Shown here piece after piece: positions 43,898 to 55,010 of a DNA stretch of 64,000 nt. Under the pieces are notes generated by a model. The model had not been told where the DNA came from. It worked only from the letters and a program-made list of their open reading frames with translations, and did no database searches. Every line of letters starts with the position of its first letter. Position 1 is the first letter of the stretch. The stretch comes from Psococerastis gibbosa (lineage: Eukaryota > Arthropoda > Insecta > Psocodea > Psocidae), in NCBI GenBank assembly GCA_963971405.1, contig OZ020485.1:12648001-12712000 (forward strand). The letters run 5' to 3'. The translations under genes were made by a program, and so were the position numbers.

Positions 43898-45516
43898 TAA
43901 CGCCTGGCATTGCAATGACTTTCCTGAAGGGTGGTTTCTACTATGGCGTTGAGAAGTGCGTCTTATCTTATAGGGTGAGCGAGCCATTGGGTATTTGGTT
44001 CATCGCGCGGAAATTTGGGACAGATAGTTAGATACTTATTTTTGTTTATTCTTTGGAACACGCTACACCTCCTCCTTTGTTATAATGATCTCGCTACCAT
44101 TGTGCCATGAAGGAATATCAAATGTACAAAAAATGGATATACAGTATATTGTATAAGATTATGATGTTATTGGGCGTCTGTTTGCAAATAAATGCTTGTT
44201 TATTTACAATATTTATAGTAAAGAGATAGCTGGAGGGGGAAACCCTTGTAGGTGTACAAAATAAAAATTCCATCGTAGAGCTATAGAAATGTCTTATTGC
44301 TTAAAAGTATTGTTCCTCTACATTTTCATGTATATTAAAAACAAAAAATATGTCCGTCAGTATAACACTAACGTGATTTGTACAAATAACTGGGGGTGTC
44401 AGATTGAAGGGATTTCAAAACTGTAGTCAATTGGTGACGGCCACATCATCCACATAAAAATGTATAGGAACATTTCTTCTAAGGGATATGGAATTTTTGA
44501 AGCTCGATGGCTTTTAATATAAAACTTGAATGGACTGTGTCCGATTGTCTCTCAACAACACATCTCGAAGGCAGACAATCGCGACGCCGGATGAACATTT
44601 GGAAAATTTGTCATTATAGTAAATGGGTAGTTGAAAAGCCATCTTCTGAAGATTTCTGAGACTGGTGCGCTCGTGCACGGATTTCCAATTGACACGCCCC
44701 GGATAACACGCTTCGGCGTCAAAATTCTTCGGAAATGCGTTCAGAAATTGACTGTTTTTTTTTACATTAACCATTCAGCAACCCAATTGTCCACATGATA
44801 AATAGCCCGTGAATCGCTGGCTTTCGAATCGTCCGTATGCAGCGGCCTTATATTAAATGCACCAGCTGCCAAGATTCGCCTCAAAAAAGCAGTTGCACTT
44901 AGTTGCAGTCTTTATCTTACATTAATGTTCATATTTGCCCATGTTTAAATTAAAGTCAATTCTCCTTCTTTCTTTCTTTCGTGTTATTAGATTCGAACAC
45001 CCTCATATTTTTTGTAATAAGTTCTGTCCCGTTGACCACCGGACATGTCTACACTTCGTATTGTAATTGAATAGCTACTCGCATGGTGCTAGTCACTGTT
45101 ATTGACGGGCAATATAGCATCGGGGATTGGGATGCCACCGTGTCAAATGGCCGTAATTTCCACTGGATAGTGGACAAGGTATGTGTTTTTAGGAGCTTGC
45201 GCCCACAGGACGTGCCCACCTCGTACGGTGATGCAAGCCTGGTGGCCGAGTGGGTGCCTGACTACACCTGCCACCTGCTTTGCTGCCCACTGAGGCGCCC
45301 TCACGCTTCCCCTGGCGCCGGCAACTAGAGAACCTAAATCATAAACAGTAGGCCAGGCCGACTGCCGAGGCAGATGTCAAAGGTTCGATACATTCTGGTC
45401 GCATATTTTTCCACACCAGCCTAGTCTGTGAGTACATGCTGACGTAACGCCGGCATCTAGAACCTAGATTGTAGCCTGTGGACTAGGTCGAACCAGGTTT
45501 CGAGTTTGTGCCTAAC
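43898..45516. other. intron sequence with repeat fragments
   Basis: Words near 44310-44340 (TATTGTTCCTCTACATTTT) and 44460-44485 (AATGTATAGGAACATTTCTT) are inverted members of the GAGGAACATT family. Frames at 44514-44774 (minus) and 45083-45328 (plus) have no recognisable domain. Confidence 0.45.
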
Positions 45517-45813
45517 GCTGGCCATTCACGAGGGCTCCAAACGGACTGCCAAATGGCGCGTCCTGTTCCACTTGGCGTTAGCGCCATTTAGAGGGGTCAT
45601 CACGAATACGCTGAACCAGTCGCTCCAAATCTTTCAAATTGTACAGTATAAAAGTACCTCTTCCATGTCGTCACACTGTACAATTTTAAAGATTTGGAAC
45701 GACTGGTTCAGCGTAGTCGTGAAGACCCCTCAACATGGCGCTCACGCCAAGCGGAACAGGACGCGCCATTTGGCTTGGCGCGAGTCCGCTTGGAGCCCTC
45801 GTGAATGGCCAGC
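45517..45813. mobile_element. 297-bp palindromic MITE
   Basis: Arms of about 135 bp begin GCTGGCCATTCACGAGGGC and end with the inverse. Inner landmarks are GGCGCGTCCTGTTCC, GAGGGGTC and CTGAACCAGTCG...CCAAATCTTT. The loop is short (about 45655-45675). The target duplication is unclear. Confidence 0.85.
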
Positions 45814-46200
45814 TTAATGTGCTGCTTCCGACTGCCCGTCTATGTTCGCTCGCCCTACCTTAGAAATTACAGCCGGTTTGACCTATATAAGAAACGTCTC
45901 AGTTTCCCAGTCTTTAAAACAAAGTATATTATAATGACCAATTAGAGGTGCCCTTAAAATAATGAGATTTTTCCATAATAACCTAACCTGTATTCTGTAC
46001 GGGGACCCCTCGTAGTAACCGTTCCTTCCAAGACCAGCGAAGTGAGCACTTCCTATCCGATAATAATTTTTAATTTAATTTAGGATATTTGTGCTAAAAT
46101 GATTACAATACACTACTTTTATTTTACAATCTTCTATTTCGCGTGCACGGAATCACGGAAAACCCTCACATGTATTACACTGAGCCCTGAACCTTCATTC
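45814..46200. other. intron sequence, no defined feature
   Basis: Nothing was recognised here. Confidence 0.4.
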
Positions 46201-46448
46201 TTGTAACCTTGGGTTACAATTCCCACTATTCCAAGCGGTAATAATGTTATCCTAACTATCCTACAACCATTAGAGGGGCTCCGCCCCTGCAATCTATATA
46301 ATTGTGGGTCCATATATAATAACCTTGTAACCCTGAGTTACAATTCCCAGTATTCCAAGCGGTAATAAGGTTATCCTAACTATCGTACAACCATTAGAGG
46401 GGCTCCGCCCCTGCAATCTATATCATTGTGGGTCCATATATAATATAC
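46201..46448. repeat. 124-bp tandem duplication
   Basis: Two units (46201-46324, 46325-46448) differ at only a few bases. Landmarks are TTGTAACC.TG.GTTACAATT, CCAAGCGGTAATAA, and GAGGGGCTCCGCCCCTGCA, the last containing a GGGGC/GCCCC hairpin. Confidence 0.9.
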
Positions 46449-46985
46449 ACGCACCCACGTGGCGCGTCGGCAATTTATTTAGATTATATTGGGATGGCTT
46501 TTATATTATACGAGTTTGATATGCTTATAGGTAAAGGTGCGAGGCTGGTCGTATTGAATGGGAGGACGACCTGGTCCAAGGTGTATCCTAACCTACATAC
46601 GGCCCACGCATTGTTCTATGCCCGGCGCATAATGCAATGTTTATTTTTGTAGCAGGGTTCAAAGCTCTCTCAACTAGTTGTTTGTGTGCTGGGTGTTTTT
46701 GTTAAGGAGGGGGCATACGCAGTAGTTGCTTCGTCGGTACGTTTCCTGACAGATGACCTACTTTGTCGAATGGCGCCGGATAGTTGGGGGGAAAAGGAAG
46801 GAAGAATGCGGGGAATGTACACTACATGATAGTGGTCCTATAGGCTAGTTTCAATATTATTATTCATTCATTCATAGATTTCTGTATTGGAGAGATGGGA
46901 CATGGAACCCGCATTTATTGTTATTTTTTAATCCTGGGGCTATCGTCTGCATAGAACTCTATTGCAGGCTAGCATAAATGATAAT
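46449..46985. other. intron sequence, no defined feature
   Basis: 46872-46905 carries a TGTATTGGAGAGATGGGACA word like the MITE at 52995, but no inverse end follows closely. Nothing else was recognised. Confidence 0.4.
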
Positions 46986-47110
46986 AAGGTCAGGATATGT
47001 AGAGTAGTGGTGCAGACTCTGAATTTCACCCGAAAGGTTGTTGGTGCGAGTCCCACACTTGCTACATTTTCTGGAGAAGGCTTTATAGCCCTAATTCCGC
47101 TAGATTGGCT
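46986..47110 (+). repeat. tRNA-derived SINE, copy 1
   Basis: TATGTAGAGTAGTGGTGCAG (A-box-like) and TTGGTGCGAGTCCCACAC (B-box-like) precede GCTACATTTTCTGG. The same unit without part of the middle lies at 47771-47890. Confidence 0.6.
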
Positions 47111-47529
47111 TAGTAATAGTAATAACAAAGTCAATCTTTGAAATTAAATGGGCTTTATTGAAAAACTCAAAAGGCGAGCAATAAGACTATAAAGTCTTGT
47201 TTTCATGCTAACCCTAAAAAGATTGTATTATAAATGTAGTACTTAAGAATTATTACAAGAGGAAATATAAAAAAAAACGGGAGTGAAAGATAAAAAAAGG
47301 AAAGTATCTGCGGGGGGGGGGATCTTTATTTAATAACAATAATTAATTTTTCATAAATTTTACCATTTTATATTGTTGATATAGGCACATTACCAATCGG
47401 TGTGCAGGGTACCAACTAAATTAAAGGTACCGGCATTGTTAGTTGGTAGATAACTGCATACCGACCGGAGAGTCGAGGTTCGAGACTAGACTTGAAACGT
47501 TGGAAAATAATGTCGTGGATCTACCCAAC
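47111..47529. other. intron sequence, no defined feature
   Basis: A G run lies near 47312-47321. A weak tRNA-like B box (GGTTCGAGACT) is near 47478. Nothing is supported as a gene. Confidence 0.4.
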
Positions 47530-47696
47530 CCTAGAAATCTATATAGGAGAGATGGGACATTTGCTTCCCGCCAAAAATAGTTTTGAATCTCTTATGGCCA
47601 GTCATTGAAAATACGTAGCAGGTGTCGGGTAACCCCAGGGTTAAAAAAATATTTTTGGCGCTCGAATGTCCCATCGCTCCTATGTAGACCTCTAGT
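47530..47696. mobile_element. GGAGAGATGGGACA-type MITE, copy 2
   Basis: The left arm CTATATAGGAGAGATGGGAC and right arm GTCCCATCGCTCCTATGTAG are inverted. The middle shares CAGTCATTGAAAATACGT and AAAAAATATTTTTGGCG with other copies. Confidence 0.75.
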
Positions 47697-47770
47697 GGGT
47701 ACCTTCACATATAGGGGAAAACGTGGCTGCCTGACATATTGCTGGACTTTTTTTCTTCCTCCCTCTTAAA

Positions 47771-47890
47771 GGCTATGTAGAGTAGACTTTCATCCGAAGG
47801 GTGGTTGGTTCGAGTCCCACACTTGCTACATTCTCTGGCTATGCTTCGTGTTATGCAGATGGTCCTGGCCATTCATAGTTGAGTTTAAGA
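47771..47890 (+). repeat. tRNA-derived SINE, copy 2
   Basis: CTATGTAGAGTAG then GGTTGGTTCGAGTCCCACAC, a clean B box, then GCTACATTCTCTGG and TATGCTTCG. Related to 46986-47110. Confidence 0.6.
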
Positions 47891-49760
47891 GAGGGCTTTA
47901 TAGCTTTGCTGCTTGTTATATTTATTTTTTATTTATTTCTTATTTATTTTTTACGTTGTCAACTATGAATGTATGTTGTGGCCTATTTCTAAAACAATTT
48001 TTTTATTAATTCTTCTGTGCTTAGTTTATAAGTATTTTTTTAAATTTATTTATCATATTGACTTAGACTATAATTATGTATTAGACTATATTATGTATTA
48101 CATTTAAGGGGCAATGTCCTTGCCCTGTTGTAATATAAGTAACAGTAAATAATAATAATATAGCCATAACTCCGCTAGTTTGGCCTAGGAATGCAACAGA
48201 ATGTATTATTTATTTATTTTACCGATAATGCTAGCTAGGCGCCTTTTTTATTACAGGTACAATAGTATGTAGCTACGTTGCTGTCCACAGAGGAGATTAC
48301 TGCACCAAGACGCACCGTAATTATTAGAGTTGGCGCCGAATACGGACTATCTGTATAGACGGTGTGGCCTACATCTGCCACACGCCGCCAATTATCCCGA
48401 CAGCTGCCTGCAGTAGGCGCCGCACCGCTCGCTCGCGAGGAAAACTGCCGCTTGTTTACATTGCTGTAGCACGTAGTAGGTTTAATAGCAAATTGGTCGC
48501 CTTATAGGCAGTGGCGTACATGGCTTTTGGCGGGGGGAGGGGGGGGGCAAGGATGCGAATTTGTCTTAGCTGTAAATACAATATGAAATGGTTCCTCATT
48601 ACTAGGCATTAGGCAAACGCAAAACAAGTATGAGAGTGATGAGTGTGCCACGTTAAGTTCTTTTTTTTTCGGTCATTACATTAACTAAAAATATTTCGAG
48701 GACAAAATAATGTTCCGGCGATGGCCGTTAGACAGTTATTTATTTCCAAAGACTGTGATGGTGCGGATTCTTTGCCTGTGACTCATACGCACAGCTGACA
48801 GCATCTTAAGTGCACAATTAAATCGCTCAAATGACATGTTTTAGCACAAGTGATGATCTAATAATGCATTTAACCTTGAAGCTATGAATACCCCATATAT
48901 TGACCGAGATAACGGAATTTTCCTCAAATATTCCAATCTAAATTTATTCCGTTTTTTTTTTTTTTTTTAACCATCAGCTTATGCTGCAGCTATGAAGCCG
49001 TAAACATTAATTATTTTCTTGTCGATTGCGATTATCATTAACAGGGTTATAGGGACATTATGTAATAATAATAACAATAAAGTCTTTATTGAAAAAAAAA
49101 TATATATACTGTTATTACATCGAGATTATATTTTTGAGGGATGTGTGTTTTGTTAGCTTCGATATGGTCCGGGTATTCCTTACATAGCGAAACGACCAAA
49201 AACCACCCCATGGAATTGCCAAATCTCAACAAACCATCAGACTTTAAGCAACATGTACAATTCAGACCATTGGACATGGCAGAAATGTGAAAGAAAGGAA
49301 GAAAGTTGAAAGTTTTCCATTTGAACGAATTTTAGGCCTTTTGCCCACTCTGATGCCACGTCTCCTTGAAAACAGCCATTGAAAACACGCACCATCCCGT
49401 GGCTGTAGACCGTTATCAATGTGGCTGCTAATGGAGCCTGCATAAAATAAGTACGCAATTTTGCTGAGTAAATAGCCTGCACAAGCTAAGTACAGAGTTG
49501 CCCGGGTCCAGGTATCCGTTCTGCTATGCTGTAATGTGTAAGACTTTGATAATTTTTACGTTGGTACTTATCTCTGATGATTAGCTTATGGATAACGGGT
49601 GCCCCGTAACGGATGTTATGGCTCCCGCCGTTCCAGTTAATATATTTCTATGGCACCAGCATACTATACCGTTTAGTGTTAACTTCTTCTTGGGGTTAAA
49701 AATGTAAACAGATCATTTTTGAATAGCACTTTAATTATCCGGTTTACATTTTTAATTCCA
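47891..49760. other. intron sequence with fragments
   Basis: At 48509 a CAGTGGCGTACATGG end plus G runs marks a truncated hAT-type MITE. The rest is AT-rich. Frames at 47913 and 49086-49482 show no domain. Confidence 0.4.
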
Positions 49761-49850
49761 GATTCCAGTGGCCCCAGGATTAAAAAAAATATTTTGGCGC
49801 GCTCGAAATTACCATCTCTCCTATTTAGAACTCTCGTTTGATGGACCGTG
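49761..49850. repeat. GGAGAGATGGGACA-type MITE, partial
   Basis: Contains CCAGTGGCCCCAGGATTAAA and GCGCTCGAAATTACCATCTC then TCCTATTTAGAACTC, the right half of the MITE at 52995-53168. Confidence 0.55.
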
Positions 49851-51623
49851 GACACTGGGTTGGGCGCGAGTACGCGTGCGCGGCCATTCATAGTGCCGGC
49901 GCCCGGTTATCACCCACTAATGCCTCTGCCTCGTCGCCGCCATATTTAAATGGCGTCAGGCCCGTTCATTTAGACTGACCCGTCGTAGGATTAACTGCTG
50001 CCCATCGCCCATGCCATTAACCAAAGCATGGGAAAAGCGACATGATGATAAACGGACACTTTAGGTAAAAAGCCTCAATAATTGTATAAAAAAAAGTAGG
50101 CAGTTCATTCATTCATTGAACGGCTTCGTGCTGGTCATTGGGTCCAGTTTGACTGGGTTAGGTTATCTATTTTATTTAAAATAGGGACATAAATAAAATT
50201 CGAAATGGACGTTAAGTATTCACAAAGTGTGAATGTATTTGTTTTTTGTTTTTGTTAATGGTGAACCGTTAGCTTAGATAATTGTGTATTTTAGCTAGAT
50301 GTCAGAACGAAACGGGTACAGTAAAGTTATACATGATATGATAGCCTTGTGATAAATAAATAAATAAATAAATTAACGTATTGCGTTTTTCAACATTACA
50401 TACAGCAAGAGCGACACCAGGTTTTCAGCTGGGGAGGTCGGTCCCCACCCCCTTAAAAAGTAATTTTCGTAAAAAAATGATTATAGCTTAGGATGTAATA
50501 GTAGAGCAGTAGCAGGCTCTAGGGGGGGGGGGGGGGCAGTGGCCCCCCTGCTCCTCCCTGGCGTGATAATATAATGAAGTAGGGGTGGCCTAAAGGATTT
50601 CTCCCGTGCTGAGCCCCCCTTAATAGTAATAACTTAAACTTAAACAATATACAGTATATATATATATATATATATATACTGAAAAATCGTGCGAACGACA
50701 GAGATTGTGTGTTATGTGTGAATTGAGAGTTAATCGGATGCATTCATTAAATTGTTTGTATTAACATTTTCTTTAAAAAAAAACTGAGTTCACACCTTAT
50801 GAGTAAAAACATTGCCTTTACGGTCTTGCATATAACCGTCAAGGATCTACTAGGTTACAAATGGATAATAAGACAACAGAGTGATGTATTACGATGCAGA
50901 AATGTGGGTTTTGAATAATAACGATGGAAGAATTTTTAAATGCATTCAACTACCTATTTAACCCACTGAGAGAGCGACTGTGTAGAGACTAAAGAGAGTC
51001 GCCCTCGAAAACAAGTCATATATCAAGGCGTATAAAGTCCTGGAACACATGCACTCAATGTGACAACCTCATAGAAAAGTATTTATATGAATAGCTGCGA
51101 CAGACTACATGGTCGAGTAAAACAAGTAGGAAGCTGCCCGAGATGAATGTTGTTGCATACAAAATCTTTCTCTGAGTATTTTGTTGTTTGGCTTTTTCAT
51201 GTATTTATTTTTAACAGTTCGCACTTTGTTTCTCAGTTTCTTTCACAGCTATAGCCTCTGTTCTCAGTATCCTATCAATCTCAAATAGGTACGGTATGTA
51301 GTGTCTTTGGTGAGCGATAGAAGCTAATCTGACTACTCTCACTTTTTTGTACAAAGTCGAATTGCACAGAAAATATCGATCGCAGAGCTATCAAAAATTT
51401 CCATAAATTTAGCTGAAATGCGTGTATGACATGGATTTTTCTTCTTCGAATCCTCTTCTATCGAAGATTGGCAATGTAAACAGGGCTGCTTTAAGCAGAA
51501 ATGCTGAAAACAGGCGTTGGAATGAATGGCCTAAAATTTATGTGGAAATAATATCCGAAAATCCATGGGTTCGTTGGCTTAGGGGTTTATGTCCATTAAA
51601 AGCCCTTCAGGACGTTCTAATTA
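49851..51623. other. intron sequence, microsatellite and G run
   Basis: A (TA)n run lies at about 50655-50678 and a G run at about 50521-50535. 50728-50790 (ATCGGATGCATTCATTAAAT then a poly-A-like tail) matches the tail of the SINEs at 57.7 and 59.4 kb. No gene is visible. Confidence 0.45.
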
Positions 51624-51774
51624 GGCGGGTATTCCACATACGTCAATCGTCAATGAAAAATTGAAAAATGACGTAACAATGACGTAAATTGACGTGGTAG
51701 CAGAATTTTTAGTATGTCTTTAATGTCTGCTAAAACGTCATTTTTCAATTTTTCATTGACGATTGACGTATGTG
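51624..51774. mobile_element. small palindromic MITE, copy 2
   Basis: The arms CATACGTCAATCGTCAATGA and its inverse extend to AAAATGACGT. The centre has TTGACGTGGTAGCAGAATTT and TCTTTAATGTCTGCTA. Same family as 20863-20977. Confidence 0.8.
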
Positions 51775-52379
51775 TATATGTATTATACATAATGTATCGT
51801 ACATTCGTACCATTGTAGATTTGGCTTAAATACCAGATATGCCCATCATAGAAATGCAACCAAAAATTAAAAGCCACTGTGCTTTTACGATTTCAGCAAT
51901 CGACGTAGAGTACACGTATATACTATATGCCCTGTTTTGGAATAAACATGGTTTTCAATTGTTCGCCAGACAGTAATTTATTATTCGGAAAGTAGGAGTG
52001 CGACTTGGTAGACATCATGGGGATTCATTCATGGAAAATGCAGCGAGTAATTCGAAAGAGGGGGGGGGGAGTAAGAGGGGGCTCACAGTACACGAGGGCA
52101 AAAGGCTTTCACTTAAATTCCTCACACGCCACGTAGATGACGACTGGGTGGCGTGTTACAAACCAGTCCCATCACCAAGTAATAACTGGGGTTTAGCTCA
52201 TAAACAACATGACTTAAAGTGGGGGCTGTGCCAATGCTCATATTGAGGGGCAGTACGACCATCTACGGTGAATGTCCCGGATTATACGGTCATAATAATC
52301 ATAATCATCTCCAGTTGCCCGGGTGTGATATCTGAGCCTCCTCGGCTCTATGCCTCAATTTCTGATTATTCAACGCACA
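51775..52379. other. intron sequence, no defined feature
   Basis: No exon was recognised. Frames at 51998-52246 have no known domain. Confidence 0.4.
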
Positions 52380-52530
52380 TCGTCTTGTACCTGTGCCACT
52401 GTTCTGAGATCGACCTTAATCTGTTTGTTGATGTACCGTATCTCTTCCTTGGTCTTCTTGTTCGTATTCTCTGTTTCTTTCTCCAGCAATTTCCTCGCGT
52501 ACTTGCTGCGGGCGTATCCTCTTTATGGCG
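52380..52530 (-). pseudogene. possible LINE linker fragment
   Basis: The minus strand reads YARKLLEKETENTNKKTKEE then IRYINKQIKVDLRTVAQVQD, a lysine-rich helical stretch. It resembles the segment between endonuclease and reverse transcriptase of RTE-like elements. Weak: no catalytic motif is present. Confidence 0.35.
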
Positions 52531-52672
52531 GCTAGTTAACCCTGCGGAAGGTAGAATCCTAAGGTTTTTTCATATTCCAATGCATAGCAACTTCCTTGAT
52601 TCCCACTTTCTGCAGTTTTACCTTCCCTGGTGGGAGCCACAGTGAGAAACCCACAGAAATAATACAGGCCTA

Positions 52673-52911
52673 GCCGGCCGCCATAACAAGTTGAATCCAG
52701 TGGACCAGAGCTGGTTCAAAGCTGCAGATAACTTGGTCGTGTGCACAGTGCCGGTAGGGAAACATGGTAGGACTTGTCCTGGTCACCTCCGAACTAATTG
52801 TGTGACTTCACTGTGTTTCCCAAGTGGTTCGGAATCCACTATAATCAGGAGGTCCACTGTCCTATGGGCCCACACCGTGGCCTGGGACTGTGTCCAACCA
52901 TTCTACTACTA
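52673..52911 (+). repeat. 239-bp dispersed repeat, copy 2
   Basis: Second copy of 38655-38893, in the same orientation 14 kb further along the same intron, with about ten differences by eye. Confidence 0.75.
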
Positions 52912-52994
52912 GCCCCAACGGAAAATAATAACTTATCTCGCATTAATCCGAGGTTAATTTGTTCATTGTGGCATAGGCTAGATGTAGCCAGAAC

Positions 52995-53168
52995 AAGAGT
53001 ACTCTATAAGAGAGATGGGACATTCGAGCGCGCCAAAATTGATCTCAATTAACTGATGCCACGTCTCGTATGATCAGCCATTGAAAAGACGTTGCAGGTG
53101 GTCCCAGGAATAAAAAAATGTCGTTAGCACACTCGAATATCCCATCTCTCCTATATTGTATAACACTC
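52995..53168. mobile_element. GGAGAGATGGGACA-type MITE with perfect 10-bp duplication
   Basis: 174 bp. The arms of about 40 bp (ACTCTATAAGAGAGATGGGA and the inverse TCCCATCTCTCCTATATTGT) are flanked by exact TAGCCAGAAC at 52985-52994 and 53169-53178. A 9-11 bp duplication with extended inverted ends is typical of Mutator-like (MULE) elements, so a MULE-derived MITE is the best guess. Confidence 0.85.
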
Positions 53169-53178
53169 TAGCCAGAAC

Positions 53179-54539
53179 CAATAAGACAGAACCATTAAAT
53201 GTCTTCTGCTTTATTGAATTTATTTTAATAGCTTACCATGGGTTATTCTTGTCACGTGATACCTTGGGGGGTTTATGCAGATTAACCTATCCTAAGTTAA
53301 TCTGTAAACGGCATGGTAGTGCTGCTGATCTCTAAAAAAAAAAAAAAAAAATAGTAATTTTCATTTATGCATTTGTAAAGGAAGCCCCGGTATAAAAGCC
53401 TTGGCACGACTAGCGTGCAGCTAGCTGTTGTCTCCATCTTAGATTGCGTGCCCTCAACTATTTGACTTGTAACCCCTCGTTGACGATATAAAGGCTTGAG
53501 AGGGGGGCTGGGGGGTCAGAATGTGAAGAACGCGCGGAAAGTAAAACTGGTTGGCACTCGCCTTGGAATGCATCTCGGTGCCCGTGGCCGCCATATTTAA
53601 TTGGGCTACCTGTTGGAGCACTTTTCTTCTCCTCAATGAGTTATATATACTTGGATTATTATTACTTCAGAAAACTATTATCTTGTAGCGGTTCTTCCTT
53701 CTACATCTGCCTTGAATGTGGAAGATACCTTTCTGACTTATAAAGATCCCCTAATGCTTCTCTCTGACTCTCTCGTGTTGCAATCCCAAGTAAAACATCT
53801 ACCCGTAGAAATGATGTCAAAACCCAACGTCTATGCAAGCATTTTCCTTTACTGTACAGTACATTAGAGGTCCATTCCTCGATGTCCACCCATACTATCT
53901 ACTAGTGCCTATTGGCATAGTCTGACATGTTTGCCATACAGGTTTTCGTTCGATTTAACCAAGTATGGGAACGATTCTGCGCCATTGATCTGCTGAGAAA
54001 TTTGTCATGATGCGGGACTGGTGGAAAACCCTATAGAGTATCTTTCAGCAGATTTTTTGTCGCTGGCTTGTCGCAGGTGCACCCCCCTCCTATGTGACCT
54101 AGAAATCTTCTAAAGTGCGTTCAAAAATATAAGTTTTTTTTGTTGCGACAAACTATCCACCAGTCCATTTGCTGGCATGGCCAATTTCTCTAGGGATCAT
54201 CGGCCTTTGAACGCCCGTGTGTACCGGGCCTTCTAATTATAATTTTCATAGTTTTAGTTAAGGCGACTCCATGTGGAGTGCAGTGAGTCATGGAATATAT
54301 ACAGTGATAATTGCCTGGCGCCGTGTTCATCAAATGCCTCATATCTTGTCTTCTCTAAATTGTTTTTTTCTCCGTTTCTCCACCGCGGCTAGACGTCTGC
54401 ACTTGTAATAATTTTGTCTACGCCTATTTACGTCGCACTAGATGGCTCTGTGTAGTCCTCAAAGATAATAAAAATGGAATAGATGGCGCCTATAAGCTAA
54501 CTAATGCTGATAGCGGTGAAATAGCGAGGACATATCAAA
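53179..54539. other. intron sequence with fragments
   Basis: The end of a repeat with GTGTGTACCGGGCCTT lies at 54214-54232. Nothing else was recognised. Confidence 0.4.
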
Positions 54540-55010
54540 GGAAATGGCAAAGGTAGTCAAAGGAAATGTGGCTGAGTTTGTTGGTTTCCAGCATAAATAT
54601 GGAAAATTGCGACAATTGAAGAACTAGTGTACAATCCAGCAGGCAGGTCTGACAACGGAAAAGGGGCAGTATGTTCTGCTCACTTGCCTTGGCAGTCTTA
54701 ATAGCTGTATTTAGCTTATGTCGAAAACCTCCAGGATTAATCTCAGTGACAACTTTTTGCTGCTTCATTGCATGCGCTGTGGACGCCCACGCAAAAAGTT
54801 GTGACTGACTGAGATTAGGTTTGGAGGTTCTCGCCATAAGCTAATCACAGTCATAATAAAGCTACGTAGACAGACAATAGAGTTATGTGCGCAGTGACTT
54901 CCTGCGCCAGATTCAGTTGACAAGCCTGCCTGCTGGATTGTACATTTGTTCTTCATTGGTCGGAATTTACGAGTAATTTTTTATGCTGGACAGCGTCCTT
55001 TGCCAACCTT
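54540..55010. mobile_element. about 470-bp inverted-repeat element
   Basis: Left-arm words GGAAATGGCAAAGG, ACAATCCAGCAGGCAGG, TTAGCTTATG...GAAAACCTCC and AATCTCAGTGACAACTTTTT are answered by inverse forms at 54790-55005. The centre is near 54780. A related, poorer copy lies at 27165-27680. Confidence 0.75.

Noticed and set aside
45083-45328. 81-codon frame (MVLVTVIDGQYSIGDWDATV start)
   Set aside because: No similarity recognised, no splice context, within the SMAD intron.
52268-52645. 125-codon + strand frame
   Set aside because: The opposite strand gives a more LINE-like peptide, so the + frame is probably a shadow.
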